From positions 8,184,001 to 8,248,000 of the forward strand of contig NZ_CP109479.1 of NCBI RefSeq assembly GCF_036227485.1: a stretch of DNA of 64,000 bases, written 5' to 3'. The DNA is from Streptomyces sp. NBC_01451 (lineage in GTDB: Bacteria; Actinomycetota; Actinomycetes; Streptomycetales; Streptomycetaceae). Shown piece by piece: positions 21,857-30,898 of the stretch; the stretch's first letter is position 1; every line of letters begins with the position of its first letter. The notes under the pieces are model-generated. The model searched no databases. It worked only from the letters and a program-made list of their open reading frames with translations, and had not been told where the DNA came from. The position numbers were made by a program, and so were the translations under genes.

Positions 21857-21995
21857 CAACGAATCGCCGCCCGGCCCCCGTCCCGCGCAACGAATCGCTC
21901 ACCGGCGCGCAACGGCTCAGCCTTGTCCCACCGAGCCCGCCCCCCGTACCGTCTACGTGTATCCCCAGCCCCATGAGCCCCTGCAAGGACCCCGC

Positions 21996-22784
21996 ATGCG
22001 CACCGCCCTGCTCCAGAGCTCCGGCCGCCCCGGCTCCCTCGTCGAGAACCTCAAGGTGCTCGACGAGGCCGCGGGCCGGGCCGCCGCCGCGGGCGCCGCG
22101 CTGCTGGCCGCGCCGGAGATGTTCCTCACCGGGTACGCGATCGGCGACGGCATCGCCCACCTCGCCGAACCCGCCGACGGCGACTCCGCCGACGCGGTCG
22201 CCGAGATCGCCACCCGGCACGGCCTCGCCATCGCCTACGGCTACCCCGAGCGGTCCGGCGACCAGGTCTTCAACTCCGCCCAGATCGTCTCCGCCGACGG
22301 CGACCGGCTGGCCAACTACCGCAAGACCCACCTCTTCGGCCACTTCGAACGCGACCACTTCACACCGGGCGAGCAGCCCGTCGTACAGGCCGAACTGGGC
22401 GGTCTCCGGGTCGGCCTGATGATCTGTTACGACGTCGAGTTCCCGGAGAACGTCCGCGCCCACGCCCTCGCCGGCACCGACCTCCTCCTGGTCCCGACGG
22501 CGCAGATGCACCCGTTCCAGTTCGTCGCCGAATCCGTCGTACCGGTGCGGGCCTTCGAGAACCAGCTGTACGTCGCCTACGTCAACCGGGTCGGCCAGGA
22601 AGGGGAGTTCGACTTCGTCGGGCTCTCCACGCTCGCCGGACCCGACGGAGTGGCCCGTACCAGGGCCGGCCGCGGCGAGGAACTCCTCCTCGGCGACGTC
22701 GACCCCGTTCTCCTCGCCGCCTCCCGCGAGGCGAACCCGTATCTCCTGGACCGGCGTCCCGGCCTGTACGGCTCCCTGGGCTGA
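21996..22784 (+). CDS. Nitrilase-superfamily amidase (DavA-like)
   Basis: 262 aa carbon-nitrogen hydrolase. The catalytic triad is visible: Glu41 in PEMFLTGY, Lys110 in NYRKTHLFG and Cys144 in LMICYDVEFPENVR. Followed 61 bases downstream by a DavB-like flavin monooxygenase, so it probably hydrolyses the amide that enzyme makes (5-aminovaleramide from lysine or 4-guanidinobutyramide from arginine). ATG 21996 has AAGGA six bases upstream; an earlier in-frame ATG at 21973 region is not favoured. Confidence 0.88.
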   Translation: MRTALLQSSGRPGSLVENLKVLDEAAGRAAAAGAALLAAPEMFLTGYAIGDGIAHLAEPADGDSADAVAEIATRHGLAIAYGYPERSGDQVFNSAQIVSADGDRLANYRKTHLFGHFERDHFTPGEQPVVQAELGGLRVGLMICYDVEFPENVRAHALAGTDLLLVPTAQMHPFQFVAESVVPVRAFENQLYVAYVNRVGQEGEFDFVGLSTLAGPDGVARTRAGRGEELLLGDVDPVLLAASREANPYLLDRRPGLYGSLG

Positions 22785-22845
22785 GCCTCCTCACCTTCCT
22801 TCCTCTCCCCTCCACCTGCTTCACCCTGCAAGGAGTCCGTACCCC

Positions 22846-24543
22846 ATGACGTCCACGGTGCCCAACGCCGTCCAGCACGCCGACGCGCAGCAGCCGCCGA
22901 TCACCATGTTCGGGCCGGACTTCCCCTACGCCTACGACGACTTCCTCGCCCACCCGGCCGGTCTCGGGCAGGTCCCCGCGACCGAGCACGGCACCGAGGT
23001 CGCCGTCATCGGCGGCGGCCTGTCGGGGATCATCGCCGCGTACGAGCTGATGAAGATGGGCCTCAAGCCCGTGGTGTACGAGGCCGACCAGATCGGCGGG
23101 CGGCTGCGGACCGTCGGTTTCGACGGCTGCGACCCCTCCCTGACCGCCGAGATGGGCGCGATGCGCTTCCCGCCCTCCTCCACCGCCCTCCAGCACTACA
23201 TCGACCTGGTGGACCTGGAGACCCGGCCGTTCCCCAACCCCCTCGCGGAGTGCACCCCTTCGACGGTCGTCGACCTCAAGGGCGAGTCGCACTACGCCGA
23301 GACGGTCGGCGACCTGCCGCAGGTCTACCGTGATGTCGCCGAGGCCTGGAACACATGCCTCGAAGAGGGCGCCGACTTCTCCGACATGAACCGGGCCCTG
23401 CGCGAGCGCGACGTCCCGCGCATCCGCGAGATCTGGGCACGGCTCGTCGAGAAGCTCGACAACCAGACCTTCTACGGCTTCCTCTGCGACTCCGAGGCCT
23501 TCAAGTCGTTCCGGCACCGTGAGATCTTCGGCCAGGTCGGCTTCGGGACGGGCGGCTGGGACACCGACTTCCCCAACTCGATCCTGGAGATCCTGCGCGT
23601 CGTCTACACCGAGGCCGACGACCACCACCGGGGCATCGTGGGCGGCAGCCAGCAACTGCCGCTGCGGCTCTGGGAACGCGAGCCCGGGAAGATCGTCCAC
23701 TGGCCGTACGGGACCTCCCTCGCGTCCCTGCACGTGAACGGCGTACCGCGCCCGGCCGTGACCCGCCTCCACCGCACGGCCGGGAACCGGATCACCGTCA
23801 CCGACGCGGCCGGCGACATCCGTACGTACCCGGCGGCCGTCTTCACCGCCCAGTCCTGGATGCTGCTCTCGAAGATCGCCTGCGACGACTCGCTCTTCCC
23901 GATCGACCACTGGACGGCCATCGAGCGCACCCACTACATGGAGTCCAGCAAGCTCTTCGTGCCCGTCGACCGGCCGTTCTGGCTCGACAAGGACGAGAGC
24001 ACCGGCCGGGACGTCATGTCGATGACCCTCACCGACCGTATGACGCGCGGGACCTACCTCCTCGACGACGGGCCGGACAAGCCCGCCGTCATCTGCCTCT
24101 CGTACACCTGGTGCGACGACAGCCTCAAGTGGCTGCCGCTGTCCGCGAACGAGCGGATGGAGGTCATGCTGAAGTCGCTCGGCGAGATCTATCCGAAGGT
24201 CGACATCCGGAAGCACGTCATCGGCAACCCGGTCACCGTGTCCTGGGAGAACGAGCCGTACTTCATGGGCGCGTTCAAGGCCAACCTGCCCGGCCACTAC
24301 CGTTACCAGCGGCGCCTGTTCACGCACTTCATGCAGGACCGGCTGCCCGCGGACAAGCGTGGCATCTTCCTCGCGGGCGACGACATCTCCTGGACGGCGG
24401 GCTGGGCCGAGGGCGCCGTCCAGACCGCGCTGAACGCGGTCTGGGGCGTCATGCACCACTTCGGCGGGACCACCGACGCGACCAACCCGGGCCCCGGCGA
24501 CGTGTACGACGAGATCGCGCCCGTCGAACTCCCCGAGGACTGA
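22846..24543 (+). CDS. Flavin amino-acid 2-monooxygenase (DavB/IaaM-like amine oxidase family)
   Basis: 565 aa. The FAD dinucleotide fold is VAVIGGGLSGIIAAYEL (about residues 52-68), followed by YEADQIGGRLRT and, at the C-terminus, GIFLAGDDISWTAGWAEGAVQTALNA. Overall the sequence closely recalls Pseudomonas lysine 2-monooxygenase (ITMFGPDFPYAYDDFL, FGQVGFGTGGWDTDFPNS). Such enzymes oxidatively decarboxylate an L-amino acid to an amide. Strong AAGGAG upstream. With the amidase it makes a two-step route; lysine or arginine is the likely substrate, and Streptomyces arginine 2-monooxygenase activity is known. Confidence 0.88.
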   Translation: MTSTVPNAVQHADAQQPPITMFGPDFPYAYDDFLAHPAGLGQVPATEHGTEVAVIGGGLSGIIAAYELMKMGLKPVVYEADQIGGRLRTVGFDGCDPSLTAEMGAMRFPPSSTALQHYIDLVDLETRPFPNPLAECTPSTVVDLKGESHYAETVGDLPQVYRDVAEAWNTCLEEGADFSDMNRALRERDVPRIREIWARLVEKLDNQTFYGFLCDSEAFKSFRHREIFGQVGFGTGGWDTDFPNSILEILRVVYTEADDHHRGIVGGSQQLPLRLWEREPGKIVHWPYGTSLASLHVNGVPRPAVTRLHRTAGNRITVTDAAGDIRTYPAAVFTAQSWMLLSKIACDDSLFPIDHWTAIERTHYMESSKLFVPVDRPFWLDKDESTGRDVMSMTLTDRMTRGTYLLDDGPDKPAVICLSYTWCDDSLKWLPLSANERMEVMLKSLGEIYPKVDIRKHVIGNPVTVSWENEPYFMGAFKANLPGHYRYQRRLFTHFMQDRLPADKRGIFLAGDDISWTAGWAEGAVQTALNAVWGVMHHFGGTTDATNPGPGDVYDEIAPVELPED

Positions 24544-24644
24544 GGCCTGTTCGGGGCTTCCGGACCGGGGGCTCATGGATTCGGGGCGTTCGGATGCGGG
24601 ACGTACGGAGACGTACGGACCCGGGAGTTTCGGAGCTGGGACGT

Positions 24645-25574
24645 TCAGATTCCGGCCGCCCGTGCCGCCTCGTACAACTCGGCTGCCAGGTCCTTGAGTT
24701 CGCCGGCGTCCCGCGGGGTGTCGCCGAAGTCGAGGAAGAACTCGTCGAGGCCGATCTCGGCGTGGGCGGCGAGGTCCGTCACGATCTGGTCGACACTGCC
24801 CTGGAAGGGCCGGCGGTCGGCGCCGTCGTACGCCTTCGCCGTGTAGGCGGGGTTCACCCGCACCGCCGTTTCGATCGGCCTCGTGCGTCCCTTCTCGGCG
24901 GCGAAGTCCTGCACCTGCCGCCACTGGGTGGCGAGTTGCTCGACGCCCATGGCGATCGGGTTCCAGCCGTCGCCGCGTTCGACGAGGCGCGTCAGGGACT
25001 TCTTGCTGAAGGCGGGCAGGAATATCGGGATCGGCCGGGCGGGCTTGGGGCCCACGACGGCCGACGCGATATTCGTCAGGCCGCCCTCGTACCGCACCGG
25101 GTCCGGGCCCCAGACCGCCCGGCACACGTCGAGGATCTCGTCCAGAACCCGGCCGCGCTCGGCGAACGGGGCCACCCCCGCGGCGGCGTACTCGTCGAGG
25201 GACCAGCCGGTGCCCAGGCCCGCCACCACCCGGCCGCCGCTCGCCGCGTCCAGCGTGCCGAGCGTGCGGGCCAGTTGGAAGGGACCGTGCAGCGGGGCGA
25301 CGAGCACGCTGGTGCCGAGGCGGACGCGCTCGGTGGCCGCTGCGGCCAGTGTCAGCGTCACCAGGGGTTCGGCGAGACCGCGGTAAGCGTCGGGCCAGGG
25401 GACGCCCTCCATGCCGTACAGGCCCTGGGTCGCGGGTTCCGGGTACAGGGCGCGTTCGAACACCCAGAGGCTCTCGTAGCCGATCTGTTCGGCCGCGCGT
25501 GCCACGTCCGGCACGTCCCGCCCGATCTCGTACTGGTGTGATTGCGGAAGACCCAGACCCAGACGGACGGCCAT
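24645..25574 (-). CDS. LLM-class F420/FMN-dependent oxidoreductase
   Basis: 309 aa luciferase-like monooxygenase: LGLGLPQSHQYEIGRD, a central VVAGLGTGWSLDEYAAAG and the barrel-completing FFLDFGDTPRDAGEL. In actinobacteria most such enzymes use F420 rather than FMN. Start ATG 25574 has GAAGGAG seven bases upstream; a longer in-frame extension (to 25685) crosses the decamer repeats and is not favoured. Substrate unknown. Confidence 0.88.
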   Translation of the reverse strand: MAVRLGLGLPQSHQYEIGRDVPDVARAAEQIGYESLWVFERALYPEPATQGLYGMEGVPWPDAYRGLAEPLVTLTLAAAATERVRLGTSVLVAPLHGPFQLARTLGTLDAASGGRVVAGLGTGWSLDEYAAAGVAPFAERGRVLDEILDVCRAVWGPDPVRYEGGLTNIASAVVGPKPARPIPIFLPAFSKKSLTRLVERGDGWNPIAMGVEQLATQWRQVQDFAAEKGRTRPIETAVRVNPAYTAKAYDGADRRPFQGSVDQIVTDLAAHAEIGLDEFFLDFGDTPRDAGELKDLAAELYEAARAAGI

Positions 25575-25590
25575 GCTCGTGCTCCTTCGC

Positions 25591-25640
25591 AAGAGGTGCC
25601 AAGAGGCGCCAAGAGGCGCCGGCAGACGCCAAAAGGTGCA
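25591..25640. repeat. Decamer direct repeats in the 5' region of the LLM gene
   Basis: Five adjacent 10-bp units: AAGAGGTGCC, AAGAGGCGCC twice, then the degenerate GGCAGACGCC and AAAAGGTGCA. They lie 17-66 bases upstream of the start codon at 25574, at one helical turn spacing. Confidence 0.8.
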
Positions 25641-25722
25641 AGCGATCGCAGGAAACGCGGTCGCCCTCGAACGTACAACGTTCACCTAGCCATGGCGGAG
25701 GCCCTGCGCAGGAGTGGCCGGA

Positions 25723-26406
25723 TCAGTCCGGCAGTGGCGTGAGGAGCATGCGGCTCGCGAAGCCGACCGCCGCGTCGAGGCGGTCGGTGAACTCCTCGGC
25801 GACATCGGGCAGTCGGCGCAGCGCCCACAAGGTGCGGGCCGCCGACCAGGTGGCGGCCCGGGCCCGCTCCATGCTCCACGCGCCGAGCAGGTGGGTGAGC
25901 GGATCGGCGATCTGGAGCAGGTCGGGACCCGGCATCAGCTCTTCGCGGATGCACTCCTCCAGCGAGACGAGTAGATCTCCTACGCGCTCGAACTCATCCT
26001 CCAGATCGGCCGGTTCGCAGTCGAGCGTACGACAGGCGTCCATGACGGCGAGCGCCAGATCGTGCCCGATGTGCGCGTTGATGCCCGCGAGCGCGAACTG
26101 CAGCGGGCGTACGCCGGGATGGCGGCGGAACTGGAGCAACGGGCGCCAGCAGGCGGGCGCGTGATCGTCCTCGGCCACCCGCAGATACCGCTCGGCGAAC
26201 CGTACGTCCAGGGTGATCGCGGCCTCGGCGTCAGGGAACGCGCCGGCCTCCAGGCGCCGGTCGAAGGCCTCTGTGACGGCGAGGTAGACGCGGTTGAAGA
26301 CCGCGAGCCCGTCTCGCGGGGGCAGGTGTGACTCCAGCGCGCGCATACGGGAGAGGACCCGGTCGACAGAGTCGACAGAAGTGGTGAACTGTTCCAATTG
26401 CACCAT
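25723..26406 (-). CDS. DUF5995-like conserved protein
   Basis: 227 aa, cytoplasmic, mostly helical. LAGINAHIGHDLALAV resembles the conserved His-rich core of the DUF5995 family. No catalytic role is established. It is separated by about 150 bp from the LLM gene on the same strand and is divergent from the GH6 gene. Confidence 0.7.
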   Translation of the reverse strand: MVQLEQFTTSVDSVDRVLSRMRALESHLPPRDGLAVFNRVYLAVTEAFDRRLEAGAFPDAEAAITLDVRFAERYLRVAEDDHAPACWRPLLQFRRHPGVRPLQFALAGINAHIGHDLALAVMDACRTLDCEPADLEDEFERVGDLLVSLEECIREELMPGPDLLQIADPLTHLLGAWSMERARAATWSAARTLWALRRLPDVAEEFTDRLDAAVGFASRMLLTPLPD

Positions 26407-26509
26407 GAGGGCAGGGTCCCAGTCCTAGGCTGGCGCATGTGCCGCCGGGCCGGACGCTTCCCCAGAACGGGGGAACGCACCCACCGCGGCAGAGGAAGGG
26501 GAGCTGTAC

Positions 26510-27730
26510 GTGTCAGGCTTGCGCGCCCAGCGCCTGGCCGCGCGCCGGGCCGAACACAGGCGCGCCGCCCGGCGTTCCGTCATGGTCGCCGCCGCCTCGG
26601 TCGTGGTCGCCGTGGGCACGGCGACCGGGCTGCTCTCCGCGTTCGACGACGGCCGCGGTGGCGGTGCCGACGAGGCCAGGCCCGAGGTGACCAGCTCACC
26701 CCTGCTCGCCCCGCTGCCGGCCGTGACATCGGGCCCGCCCACGCCGAGCGCCTCGCAGTCACCCTCCCCGTCCGCCCGTACGACGGAGGCGAAGAAGCCT
26801 CGCCGCACCCCCTCGCCCGCGGCGCCGGGGTCCGAGCCGGAGGCGCAGCGGGCGGCCGCCCCGGTCTCCACCCGCCTCTACCGCTACCCCGACTCCCAGG
26901 TCCTCGACTGGGTCAGCGCCCACCGCGACGATCCGGGCCGCCCCGTCATAGAGGCGGAGATCGCCGACCGTCCGGCCGCGGTCTGGTTCGCCGACTTCTC
27001 GCCCTCGACGATCGCCTCCCGGGTCCGCGCGGTCACCGCGGGCGCGGCGGGCGCCGGCCGGGTCCCGGTACTCGTGCCGTACGCCGTTCCGGACCGGGAC
27101 TGCGGAGGGGCCTCCCAGGGCGGCGCGCCCGACCTCGACGCGTACGACGGCTGGATCGACGCGTTCGCCGCGGGCCTCGGCTCGGGCGAGGTCATCGTCA
27201 TCCTGGAGCCCGACTCGATCGCCCAGACCGACTGCCTCTCCGCGGACCGGCGCGCCGACCGACTCGCCTCCCTGGCCCGTGCGGGCCGCGTCCTCAAGGC
27301 CGCCAACCCCAACGCCCGCGTCTACTACGACGCGGGCCACTCCGGCTGGAACACCCCCGCCAAGCAGGCGGCCCTGCTCCGTCAGGCGGGCGCCGCCTCG
27401 GCCGCCTCCTCCGACGGCGTCTTCAGCAACGTCTCCAACTTCCACCGCACGGACGACGAGATCGCGTACGACCGACAGGTCCTCGACGCCCTCGGCGGTC
27501 CCGCCGGCCTCGGCGCCGTGATCGACACCAGCCGCAACGGCAACGGAGCCCCGGCCGACGGCGAGTGGTGCGACCCGGACGGCCGGAAGCTCGGCCGGGC
27601 GCCGACCACCGACACGGGCGAGGCACGGATCGACGCCTATCTGTGGGTCAAGCTGCCGGGGGAGTCGGACGGCTGCAAGGGCGCACCCGGCACGTTCACC
27701 CCGTCGTACGCCTACGACCTGGCGCGTTGA
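26510..27730 (+). CDS. Glycoside hydrolase family 6 glucanase, membrane-anchored or secreted
   Basis: 406 aa. A basic N-terminus and helix (SVMVAAASVVVAVGTATGLL, about residues 23-42) suggest a signal peptide or signal anchor. A Pro/Ser/Thr linker (about 50-118) precedes a GH6 catalytic domain. Key pieces are VPYAVPDRDC, VILEPDSIAQTDC, YYDAGHSGW, VIDTSRNGNG and YLWVKLPGESDG, matching the Asp residues and tunnel loops of GH6 cellulases. It would cleave beta-1,4-glucan. GTG 26510 has AAGGGGAG upstream. No cellulose-binding module. Confidence 0.9.
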   Translation: MSGLRAQRLAARRAEHRRAARRSVMVAAASVVVAVGTATGLLSAFDDGRGGGADEARPEVTSSPLLAPLPAVTSGPPTPSASQSPSPSARTTEAKKPRRTPSPAAPGSEPEAQRAAAPVSTRLYRYPDSQVLDWVSAHRDDPGRPVIEAEIADRPAAVWFADFSPSTIASRVRAVTAGAAGAGRVPVLVPYAVPDRDCGGASQGGAPDLDAYDGWIDAFAAGLGSGEVIVILEPDSIAQTDCLSADRRADRLASLARAGRVLKAANPNARVYYDAGHSGWNTPAKQAALLRQAGAASAASSDGVFSNVSNFHRTDDEIAYDRQVLDALGGPAGLGAVIDTSRNGNGAPADGEWCDPDGRKLGRAPTTDTGEARIDAYLWVKLPGESDGCKGAPGTFTPSYAYDLAR

Positions 27731-27825
27731 GCCGACCGGACGGTGATTCTGAGCGTGCGCTTAGGATGGGGGCGGGTAAGTAACTGCATCCACCATTCAT
27801 CCCGTACGCCCCAGGAGCCCCGCCC

Positions 27826-28305
27826 GTGACCGCCGAAGCCGAAGTCGCAGCACCCATGCCCTCCGCCGACCCGGACGGCCCGTACGGGCGGCTGATACCC
27901 GTCACCGTCCACTTCGACGACCTCGACTCCCTGGGCATGCTCCACAACGCCCGCTATCCGCTGCTGGTGGAGCGCGCCTGGAACGAGCTGCTGACGGAGT
28001 ACGGATTCACCTTCGACGGCGACTGGGCGGCGGCCGGCGACTTCTGCAACGTGGTCAGGGAACTGCGCATCGGCTACGAGGCACCGGTCGACCGACCCGG
28101 CGTCTACGCCGTGCACCTCTGGGTGGAACGCCTCGGCACCACCGGCCTCACCTACGGCTTCCGGCTCTGTTCGGCCGACGGCGAGGTGACATACGCCCGG
28201 GGCGCGCGGGTGCTGGTCCGGCTCGACGCGGGCACCCTGCGGCCCACGCCGTGGAGCGACCGGTTCAGGGCCTGCGGTCGGGAACTGCTGCGCTCGGCGG
28301 ACTGA
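27826..28305 (+). CDS. Hotdog-fold acyl-CoA thioesterase (4HBT)
   Basis: 159 aa. The 4HBT core is VTVHFDDLDSLGMLHNARYPLLVERAW, with the conserved catalytic Asp in FDDLD. The enzyme should release CoA from acyl-CoA. Its 3' end overlaps the convergent MFS gene by 41 bp. GTG 27826 has AGGAG eight bases upstream. Confidence 0.85.
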   Translation: MTAEAEVAAPMPSADPDGPYGRLIPVTVHFDDLDSLGMLHNARYPLLVERAWNELLTEYGFTFDGDWAAAGDFCNVVRELRIGYEAPVDRPGVYAVHLWVERLGTTGLTYGFRLCSADGEVTYARGARVLVRLDAGTLRPTPWSDRFRACGRELLRSAD

Positions 28306-29476
28306 CCTTCGGGCGGTCCTTCTCTCCTGCCCGCAGCACTCCCGCGAACCCGGCCAGCCCGCCCGCCAGCACCGTGACCAGCCCGAACGACACCACCAGG
28401 CTCGTCGCCTGGGCCAGCGTCCCGATCGCGCTCGGCGCGACCAGACCCGAGGTGTACGTGATGGTGGCGACGCCCGCGATGGCCTGACTGGGGTTGGGTC
28501 CGCTGTGGCCCGCCGCGGCGAAGCACAGCGGGACGACCACGGCGATGCCGAGACCGAGCAGCGCGAAGCCGGTCATCGCCGTGGCGGGATGCTCCGCGAC
28601 CACGATGAGCACACCTCCGAGCACGGCGAGCACGCCGCCCGCCCGGACCGTGCGCACCGCGCCGAAACGGTTCACGACCGAGTCGCCGACGAGCCGGGCC
28701 ACGGCCATCGTCAGCATGAAGCCGGTCGTGGAAGCCGCCGCCAGACCGTCCGACGTGCCCAGCTCGTCCCGCAGGTACACCGCCGACCAGTCCAGGCTCG
28801 CGCCCTCCGCGAACACCGCGCAGAAGCCGATCGCACCGATCAGCAGCGCGGACCTGGGCGGCAGCGCGAACCTCGGGGGCGGCTCCTCGTCCTCGGTGGG
28901 GCGCAGATCGAGCACCCAGCGGCAGGCGGCCACGCCGAGAACCGTGAGGGTCGCCGCCGCGAGTAGGTGATGGAGTCGCGCGTCCGAGCCCAGATGTGCG
29001 GCGAGGGTGCCGCCGGCGGCACCGATCAGGGCGCCCGCACTCCACATGCCGTGCAGGCCGGACATGATCGACCTGCCCAGCTGGTTCTCGATCTCCACGC
29101 CCAGCGCGTTCATCGCCACGTCAGCCATGCCGGCCGTGGCGCCGTAGACGAACAGGGCGAGACAGAGCGTGGGGAGGTTCGGGGCCAGGGCCGGCAGGAC
29201 GAGTGCCAGGGTCCAGAGCGCGATCAGACCGCGCAGCGCCGTACGGGCGCCGAAGTGGTGGCTGATGCGGCCCGCGAGCGGCATCGCGAGGGACGCGCCG
29301 AACGCCGGGAACGCCAGCGCGAGCCCCAACTGCCCCGCGCTGACCGAGGCATGGTCCTGGATCCACGGCACCCGGGTCGCGAACGAGCCGGTGACGGCGC
29401 CGTGCACGGCGAAGACGGCGGCCACGGCGTACCGGGCGCGCTTCACCTCGTCTCGTTCGTACAGCACTGCACTCAT
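28265..29476 (-). CDS. MFS transporter
   Basis: About 403 aa with twelve predicted helices. The first helix region is RYAVAAVFAVHGAVTGSFATRVPWI. The inter-domain loop is short. ATG 29476 has GAAGGG seven bases upstream; a longer in-frame start at 29518 lacks one. Divergent from the ROK regulator, with a palindrome between them, so it is probably controlled by it. Substrate unknown; a sugar or its derivative is likely if the ROK link holds. Confidence 0.85.
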   Translation of the reverse strand: MSAVLYERDEVKRARYAVAAVFAVHGAVTGSFATRVPWIQDHASVSAGQLGLALAFPAFGASLAMPLAGRISHHFGARTALRGLIALWTLALVLPALAPNLPTLCLALFVYGATAGMADVAMNALGVEIENQLGRSIMSGLHGMWSAGALIGAAGGTLAAHLGSDARLHHLLAAATLTVLGVAACRWVLDLRPTEDEEPPPRFALPPRSALLIGAIGFCAVFAEGASLDWSAVYLRDELGTSDGLAAASTTGFMLTMAVARLVGDSVVNRFGAVRTVRAGGVLAVLGGVLIVVAEHPATAMTGFALLGLGIAVVVPLCFAAAGHSGPNPSQAIAGVATITYTSGLVAPSAIGTLAQATSLVVSFGLVTVLAGGLAGFAGVLRAGEKDRPKVSPPSAAVPDRRP

Positions 29477-29555
29477 TCTGCGGCCCTTCTGCGGGTCGGC
29501 TCTCCGCTGTGTCTCCATCGGTGTCGCGGTCGGCTCCGCCGCACGCTGCCGTAAA

Positions 29556-29578
29556 CTATCAGGAAGGTTGCCTGATAG
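29556..29578. promoter_or_regulatory. Probable ROK operator
   Basis: CTATCAGG-N7-CCTGATAG is a perfect 8-bp inverted repeat with a 7-bp spacer. It sits between the divergent MFS and ROK genes, 60 bases before the ROK start. The inner AGGAAGGTTGCCT resembles ROK sites (TTAGGAAACTTTCCTAA type). Confidence 0.7.
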
Positions 29579-29638
29579 ATAGCGCGATACCGGCCGTCCG
29601 TACCGGGAGCGGCCCCGACGATCTGGAAGGATCTCGGC

Positions 29639-30829
29639 ATGCCCGCATCACCGAGCACCGCCCGGGCCATCAACGACCGGCTCGCCCTGCGCCTGCTACA
29701 GCAGGAGGGCCCGCTGACGGCGGGGCGGTTGAAGCAGCTCACCGGCCTGTCCCGGCCGACGGTCGCCGACCTCGTCGAACGCCTCACCGCCGCCGGACTC
29801 GTCACGGTCGTGGGCGAGTCGGGGGAGCAGCGGCGCGGGCCGAACGCGAAGGTGTACGGGATCGTCGCCGGCCTCGCCCACCTGGCCGCTCTGGACGTCC
29901 GTACCGAAGGTGTCTCCGTCGTCGTCGCCGACCTGCTGGGCGAGGTGCTCGCCGAGGCCGCCGTGCCGATCGGGGACGACACCGGCACCGGTCCCGCCGT
30001 GGAACAGGCGGTCGCCCTCGTCGAGCGGGTCGCCAAGGAGGCCGGGGCCGAGCGGCTGCACACGGTGGGGATCGGCGCCCCGGGCCTGATCGACCCGGCG
30101 ACCGGTGAACTCCGGGACTCCACCGGCCTGCCCGAGTGGCACCGCCGGCTAGTCGCCGCACTCCAGGAACGGCTTCCCGGGGCGCGGGTGATCGTCGAGA
30201 ACGAGACCAACCTCGCCGCTCTCGCCGAACAACGCGACGGCGCCGCCCGCGACCGGGACACCTTCGTGCTGCTGTGGCTCGGCCACGGCACCGGCGCGGC
30301 CGTGGTCCTCGACGGCATCCTGCGCCGGGGGGCCTCCGGCGGCACCGGCGAGATCGGCTTCCTGCCGGTGCCGGGCACGGGACAGCTGCCGTCGGCCACG
30401 GACTGCGAAGGGGGGTTCCACTCCCTCGCCGGAGCGGCGGCGATCGCCCGGCTGGCCGGTACGCGGGACCTGGTGGCCGACGCCGCCGCCCATGAGCCCT
30501 ACGCGGCCGCTCTGGTCCGCGCGGCCGTGGCGGCCCCCGGGGCCCCGGCCCACGCCCGCTTCCTCGACACCCTCGCCGACCGCGTCGCCATCGGCGCCGC
30601 GTCCGTCGTCGCCGTCCTCGACCCGGGGTGTGTGGTGCTGGGCGGCGAGGTCGGCCGGGCGGGCGGCGACGTGCTGGCCGCCCGCGTCGAGGAGCGGCTC
30701 GCCCGGCTGTCACCCCTCCCGGCCCAGGTGCGCGCGAGCGTGCTGGGCGGCGGAGCGGTACTGCGCGGGGCGCTGCTGACGGCACGGGAGGGCGCGCAGG
30801 AGGTGCTCTTCGGGGTGCCGGTCGGATAG
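29639..30829 (+). CDS. ROK family transcriptional regulator
   Basis: 396 aa. N-terminal winged HTH (LQQEGPLTAGRLKQLTGLSRPTVADLVERL) followed by a sugar-kinase-like ROK fold (IVENETNLAALAEQRDG, GHGTGAAVVLDGILRRGASG). The usual Cys-rich zinc motif CxCGxxGCxE is replaced by a stretch with only one Cys (SATDCEGGFHSLAG), so zinc binding may be lost. It probably represses or activates the divergent MFS gene and itself. Confidence 0.87.
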   Translation: MPASPSTARAINDRLALRLLQQEGPLTAGRLKQLTGLSRPTVADLVERLTAAGLVTVVGESGEQRRGPNAKVYGIVAGLAHLAALDVRTEGVSVVVADLLGEVLAEAAVPIGDDTGTGPAVEQAVALVERVAKEAGAERLHTVGIGAPGLIDPATGELRDSTGLPEWHRRLVAALQERLPGARVIVENETNLAALAEQRDGAARDRDTFVLLWLGHGTGAAVVLDGILRRGASGGTGEIGFLPVPGTGQLPSATDCEGGFHSLAGAAAIARLAGTRDLVADAAAHEPYAAALVRAAVAAPGAPAHARFLDTLADRVAIGAASVVAVLDPGCVVLGGEVGRAGGDVLAARVEERLARLSPLPAQVRASVLGGGAVLRGALLTAREGAQEVLFGVPVG

Positions 30830-30849
30830 CGGGGGCTGTGTGGTGTGGG

Positions 30850-30891
30850 GGACCGGCGGCGGGCAAGGGCCGTCGTCACCGCCGCCGGTCC
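30850..30891 (+). terminator. Hairpin terminator of the ROK gene
   Basis: A 13-bp perfect stem, GGACCGGCGGCGG (30850-30862) with CCGCCGCCGGTCC (30879-30891), has a 16-nt loop. It starts 21 bases after the ROK stop. Confidence 0.8.
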
Positions 30892-30898
30892 GGCACCG

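Noticed and set aside
24544..24644. ACGTACGGA direct repeat pair between two convergent genes
   Set aside because: Short, two copies only, in a 100-bp gap; not enough to call an element.
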